Assembly: GCA_964415175.1 (NCBI GenBank)
Contig: CAYPYG010000007.1
Coordinates: 27,504 to 91,503 of the forward strand
Reading direction: 5' to 3'
Source of the DNA: UBA2231 sp964415175
GTDB taxonomy: Bacteria; Elusimicrobiota; Elusimicrobia; Elusimicrobiales; UBA9959
DNA length: 64,000 bases
In this document: one piece after another, positions 60,570-64,000 of the stretch
Layout: each line of letters starts with the position of its first letter
Position numbering within the stretch: the stretch's first letter is position 1
The notes under the pieces: model-generated
Databases searched by the model: none
What the model saw: only the letters and a program-made list of their open reading frames with translations
What the model was told of the DNA's origin: nothing
Position numbers and translations under genes: made by a program

Positions 60570-62714
60570 TTATTTATTCGATGGGCGCAGTTGGCGGAGG
60601 TAATGGGCGGCCCGGGCGTGCGAGGGGTCCTTGCGCAGGGTCTCGGAGAGCTCGCGCACGACCCTGTCGCGATCGCGGTTCCAGTAAAGTATGGCGAGAT
60701 TGTAGTTGGCCTCGGCGAGCCCGGGGTTCCGGGCGGCGGCGCGCAGGTAGGCCTTCTCCGCGGCGTCCCTGTCCCCGGTCTTCTCCAGCGCGACGCCGTA
60801 ATTGAGCCAGGCATAAGCGCTGGACCTGCGCAGGTTCAGCTTGAGGTCCGGGAGGGAGCGGTACTCCTCCGCGAGCGCCAGCAGCTTCTCGTATCCTTCC
60901 ACCGAAGCCTTGAACCTCGCCACGGCCCCGGCCCAGTCCCCTTCGGCGGACAGCAGGAAACCGTAATAGAGGCCCGTCTCCGGGAGTTCCGGCTCGGCGG
61001 CGGCGGCGTAGTCCAGCCACGCCGCCGCCGCTTTCCTCCCGCCGGCAGAAGCGTGGAGCGAACCGGCGGCGAGAGCGCCGCGCGCGTAGGAGGAAACGAC
61101 GTCCTTCGCGAAGAAATCCGGGAAAGGGCGGCCGAGTTCCCAGCGATGCGAGTAGACGTCGGAGGGCGAGGACGGGGTCTCAAGCCCTTTCGGCGGATAT
61201 ACCGCCATGACCAGCCCCAGCGGCCGCGTCGGAACGCCGTCCGGCACTTCGCAGTCCCCGGTCGCGTAAAAACCCTTCCAGGCCCGGCCGGCCGCGGCCC
61301 AGCCCCCGGCGCCGCCCGACCCCAGATCGAAGACCGGGAAACCAGGTTCCCGACGGGACCAGGCGTCCCGGTACCAGGGCGCCCCGCTCAGGCCCTGCGA
61401 TATGAGCCGCACGTCGGGCCTCAACCCTTCGACCATCTGGTAATACCACAGTGAAAAAAGCTGCACGTCCTTCTTGGCGACGAGCACGGCTCCGGGGGGC
61501 AGGAGACGGACGGCGTCGGCCGCGTAATCGGCCGTAAGGAACATTCCCCGCCTGTCGGCCTTGCGCGCCGAAGGTATCCCGAAAAAGACGAGCGAGACCA
61601 GCGCGGCCGCGAGTCCGGCCGCCGCCGCGGGGCGGCCGAGCGCCCAAAGACCGGCCAGCCCCTCGGCCAGCCACCAGGCCGCGGCGATGTCCGGCAGCAG
61701 GTAATAGGGCTCGACCACGGCGAGCGCGTGCGGGTTCGGCGGCATATTCGCGAGGAACAGGAAAAGCGGGCCCGACAACGAAAAGAAGAGTGCCCAGAAG
61801 ACCGCGGCGGGACGGGAGCGGCGCCAGGCGAAGTAGACCCCGGCCGCCGAGAGCAGCGCCGCGGGCCCCATGTTCGACCAGAGGTGAAGACCGTAGTGCC
61901 GGAGGTTCACCGCGAACAGCTCTCCGCTGGCGTAGTTCGTGGAGATGAGGTCCAGCGTGGAGCCGTAACTGCGCCGCGTTATTATGCCCCAGAAATTACC
62001 CCAGTCCGAAGGCCGGCCCCAGTCGAGGAAAGGGCCGGCGGCGGAGCGCACCGGCAGATACAGGTAAAGCGAGTAGCCCGCCAGGAAGAACAGCGCGCAG
62101 ACCGTCAGTATCCGCGGGAGACGGGGCCCGAGCGCGCGCCGCGCCGGCCCCCAGAGCAGCGCCGCCGCGGCCGGATAGACCAGCACCAGGTCCATGCGGT
62201 TGGCCAGGAAGAGGCCGAAAAGAAAAGAGAGCAGGAACAGCTTCTTCGGCTTGAGCTCGAAGGCCGTCCAGAAAGCCAGGCCGGCCGTGACCACGCCCAG
62301 CAGGGCGTGCAGCGAATACATCTCGGAAACTCCCGAGACCGTGATCAGCGTGAAGTTTAGGCCCAGCAGCAGCGCGGCCGCCAGCGCGGCGGCCGGGGGG
62401 AAGAAGCGTGACAGAACGAACAGGAGGGAGGCCGGCGCGGCCGCGCCGGCGAAAGCGGAAAAGAGATTGAGCTTCCAGTCCTGGGCGCCCGGCAGCAGGG
62501 CGGAGAAGGCGCGGCCGGCCAGGACATAGAGCGGGTAACCGGGGGGATGGGGCACGCCGAGGGAATAGACGTCGCAGGCCAGTTCGCCGGCGTCGCGGTA
62601 TGGGGCGAGCATCGGAGGCATCAGGAAAGAATAAAGCCCCAGCAGCAGGAGAAAAAGCCCGGCCGCGGCGGCGGTCCGGCGTCCGAGGCTCTGTCCGCCC
62701 GGTACTTCGGTCAT
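60570..62714 (-). CDS. DUF2723 membrane protein with C-terminal TPR-like repeats
   Basis: A 714-residue membrane protein. About ten N-terminal TM segments with the DUF2723 signature RDAGELACDVYSLGVPHPPG (near residue 40), a family with a glycosyltransferase-like (GT-C) fold, then a soluble C-terminal region (about 530-714) with TPR-like helices (YLRAAARNPGLAEANYNLAIL). Possibly a sugar transferase acting on the periplasmic side; substrate unknown. The start has a TAGAAT box 10 nt upstream and no clear Shine-Dalgarno. Confidence 0.85.
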   Translation of the reverse strand: MTEVPGGQSLGRRTAAAAGLFLLLLGLYSFLMPPMLAPYRDAGELACDVYSLGVPHPPGYPLYVLAGRAFSALLPGAQDWKLNLFSAFAGAAAPASLLFVLSRFFPPAAALAAALLLGLNFTLITVSGVSEMYSLHALLGVVTAGLAFWTAFELKPKKLFLLSFLFGLFLANRMDLVLVYPAAAALLWGPARRALGPRLPRILTVCALFFLAGYSLYLYLPVRSAAGPFLDWGRPSDWGNFWGIITRRSYGSTLDLISTNYASGELFAVNLRHYGLHLWSNMGPAALLSAAGVYFAWRRSRPAAVFWALFFSLSGPLFLFLANMPPNPHALAVVEPYYLLPDIAAAWWLAEGLAGLWALGRPAAAAGLAAALVSLVFFGIPSARKADRRGMFLTADYAADAVRLLPPGAVLVAKKDVQLFSLWYYQMVEGLRPDVRLISQGLSGAPWYRDAWSRREPGFPVFDLGSGGAGGWAAAGRAWKGFYATGDCEVPDGVPTRPLGLVMAVYPPKGLETPSSPSDVYSHRWELGRPFPDFFAKDVVSSYARGALAAGSLHASAGGRKAAAAWLDYAAAAEPELPETGLYYGFLLSAEGDWAGAVARFKASVEGYEKLLALAEEYRSLPDLKLNLRRSSAYAWLNYGVALEKTGDRDAAEKAYLRAAARNPGLAEANYNLAILYWNRDRDRVVRELSETLRKDPSHARAAHYLRQLRPSNK

Positions 62715-62724
62715 CGTGAGGTTA

Positions 62725-62730
62725 ATTCTA
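62725..62730 (-). promoter_or_regulatory. -10 box (TAGAAT) of the DUF2723 gene
   Basis: TAGAAT on the minus strand, 10 nt before the ATG at 62714; no Shine-Dalgarno follows, suggesting a leaderless mRNA. Confidence 0.5.
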
Positions 62731-62762
62731 ATAGTTTATCGGCGGCGTGGACAATATTCCCT

Positions 62763-64000
62763 TCAATCGCGGCCGGCCAGCCGGCGCAGGGAGAGTTCCG
62801 CCGCCAGCAGGAGCAGGAAGAGCGCCAGCAGCCAGGGGGAGCGTCCCGGCGCGGCGCTCCAGGAGCGCGCTTCCTCCTCGGCCGCCGGCGGCAGCAGGGC
62901 CGCCAGGCCCTCCGCGGAGAGGTCCTCCATGCGCGCGACCCTCCAGCCGCGGGGGGCGGCCGCGGCCTGCAGCGACGCCAGGCCGGCAGGTTCGTGAGCG
63001 GAGGGGGCCCTTGGCGAAAAAGAGAGCCGCGCCCGCCCGGCCGGACGCCCCGACACCGACACCCGGGCGGAAGCCGTCAGCCGGCCGCCGTACGGCGGGG
63101 GGACCTCGGCCTCGTAGACGCCGGCCCCGCGGAAATAGAAATCCAGGCCGCGGGCGCCGCCGGCGCCCGAGACTTCGGCCTCTACGGTGGCGGTGTCGCG
63201 CTCCAGCGGCAGGTAATTCTCGTCGAGCACCCTGAGCCTGAGACGGGGGGGATAGGAGCCGCCGGCCTCCAGGGTCGCCCGCTCCAGCCCGAGCGTACCG
63301 TCGAGGAAAGAGAGCAGCCTGTCCCAGAAGGCGGAATAGCGCCCGCCGCCGGCGGCCTTCAGCGTCCAGGTGGAAGGCGAAGCCAGCGCCACGACCCGGC
63401 CCCTGCCGTGCGCCCGGGCGGCGGCCAGGGCGCCCGAGGCGCCGGAAGCTCCCCTGTAACCGTAGATCAGCGAAGCGCCCCCGACGGGCCCGCCGAGGAG
63501 ATTGAGCCCCGCGGGGACCGGCGCGCCCGGGCCGCCGAAAACCTCCGGCGAGGCCGCGGGATGGGGGGCCGGAACGACCGAGAAGGTCTCCCGCGAATGG
63601 TCCGGCGAGGAGGAGACCTCCGCCGGCAGCAGCGCGGCGAAGGCGCCGAGAGAGGCGTAGCCGCCGGAGCCGAAGGCCCGCGGCCCCCCTATCACCAGCA
63701 GGCCGCCGCCGCCGGCGACGAAACGCTCCACGGCCTGGAGGTAAATACCGCCTATCGCGAAACGCCTCAGGTCGAAGGAGTGCAGGATGAGGACGTCGAA
63801 GTTCCCGAGGTCCTTGAGGAAGATATCGTGCGCCGGGAAAGGGATCAGCGAAAGCTCCGCCTCCGGCACGCCGACGGTATCCTCCGGGTCGCGCAGGATG
63901 ACGAAGGAGACGAGGTCCACGCCGGGGTCCGACTTCAGATGCGCCCGCAGGGCCGCGTAATCGAAGGACGGCGGCCCCGAGAGATGCAGCACCCGCAGTT
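62763..64000 (-). CDS. membrane-anchored protein with GATase-like domain (C-terminal part)
   Basis: At least 412 codons; the frame stays open through the right edge, so this is the C-terminal part of a longer gene (a GTG at 63992 is inside the frame, not a likely start). It shows a class I glutamine amidotransferase-like alpha/beta fold (FDVLILHSFD, RFVAGGGGLLVIGGPRAFG), a beta-sandwich region (about 230-330) and a single C-terminal TM (WLLALFLLLLAAELSL) with a short cytoplasmic tail. This arrangement is seen in membrane proteins linked to BatA/VWA operons. Function unknown. Confidence 0.75.
   Translation of the reverse strand, partial: LRVLHLSGPPSFDYAALRAHLKSDPGVDLVSFVILRDPEDTVGVPEAELSLIPFPAHDIFLKDLGNFDVLILHSFDLRRFAIGGIYLQAVERFVAGGGGLLVIGGPRAFGSGGYASLGAFAALLPAEVSSSPDHSRETFSVVPAPHPAASPEVFGGPGAPVPAGLNLLGGPVGGASLIYGYRGASGASGALAAARAHGRGRVVALASPSTWTLKAAGGGRYSAFWDRLLSFLDGTLGLERATLEAGGSYPPRLRLRVLDENYLPLERDTATVEAEVSGAGGARGLDFYFRGAGVYEAEVPPPYGGRLTASARVSVSGRPAGRARLSFSPRAPSAHEPAGLASLQAAAAPRGWRVARMEDLSAEGLAALLPPAAEEEARSWSAAPGRSPWLLALFLLLLAAELSLRRLAGRD

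Overview
The window is GC-rich, gene-dense chromosomal DNA from a Gram-negative (outer-membrane) bacterium. Envelope genes (lolA, outer-membrane barrels, lipoproteins, mltG, pgsA/pgpA) and the order rpsO-pnp-accB-wHTH-ftsK-lolA-pgsA-pgpA, together with ppdK, a trehalose cluster with DUF5752, and heavy use of ATA Ile codons, would fit a high-GC member of Elusimicrobiota. This is inference from gene content, not proof. No phage, transposase, CRISPR array or rRNA was seen; one intact tRNA gene is present.

Layout. 1-2060 (minus): an overlapping operon headed by a Fur-family regulator with a near-perfect Fur box abutting its start codon, followed by a YtkA-like lipoprotein, an outer-membrane barrel and an exported protein cut by the window edge. 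2137-7396 (plus): a Cys/His/Met-rich exported protein, a Crp/Fnr regulator, hisS, aspS, lipA. 7450-7615: a structured inverted-repeat element between convergent genes. 7638-16970: exported proteins of unknown role, a membrane protein coupled to a B12-type radical SAM enzyme, an UshA-like phosphatase, an HD hydrolase, an MFS exporter and asnS. 17061-27624 (minus): a tRNA-like remnant with terminator, tRNA-Ala(CGC), mltG, thpR, a FecR-domain protein, tyrS, a PriA whose helicase motifs are lost, a family 4 uracil-DNA glycosylase, rpoZ, gmk and ppdK. 27742-33968: an EEP-family hydrolase, a secreted ComEC-type MBL hydrolase whose leader can sequester its own ribosome binding site, trmJ, an oligopeptidase B and a Na+/H+ antiporter. 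34059-41195 (plus): otsA-otsB-DUF5752-treT-cinA, then a TlpA-like lipoprotein and an RMD1-family protein. 41202-43906 (minus): M23 peptidase and glutamine synthetase. 44000-51662 (plus): four envelope genes of unknown function (TPR protein, outer-membrane barrel, and two exported proteins that each carry an Ig-like plus an NTF2-like domain); this is the best candidate for an undescribed system. 51715-60052 (plus): rpsO through pgpA plus a final exported protein. 60105-60519: two more structured inverted-repeat elements. 60570-64000 (minus): a DUF2723/TPR membrane protein and the C-terminal part of a membrane-anchored GATase-like protein.

How it works together. Many genes overlap by ATGA or TGATG, so translational coupling is the rule. 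Several transcription units have a -10 box (often TAGAAT) only 6-10 nt before an ATG that lacks a Shine-Dalgarno sequence, suggesting frequent leaderless mRNAs. The most notable non-coding signals are the family of roughly 170-200 bp structured repeats found between convergent genes, the RBS-sequestering leader at 29582-29681 and the tRNA-like/terminator composite at 17061-17196.
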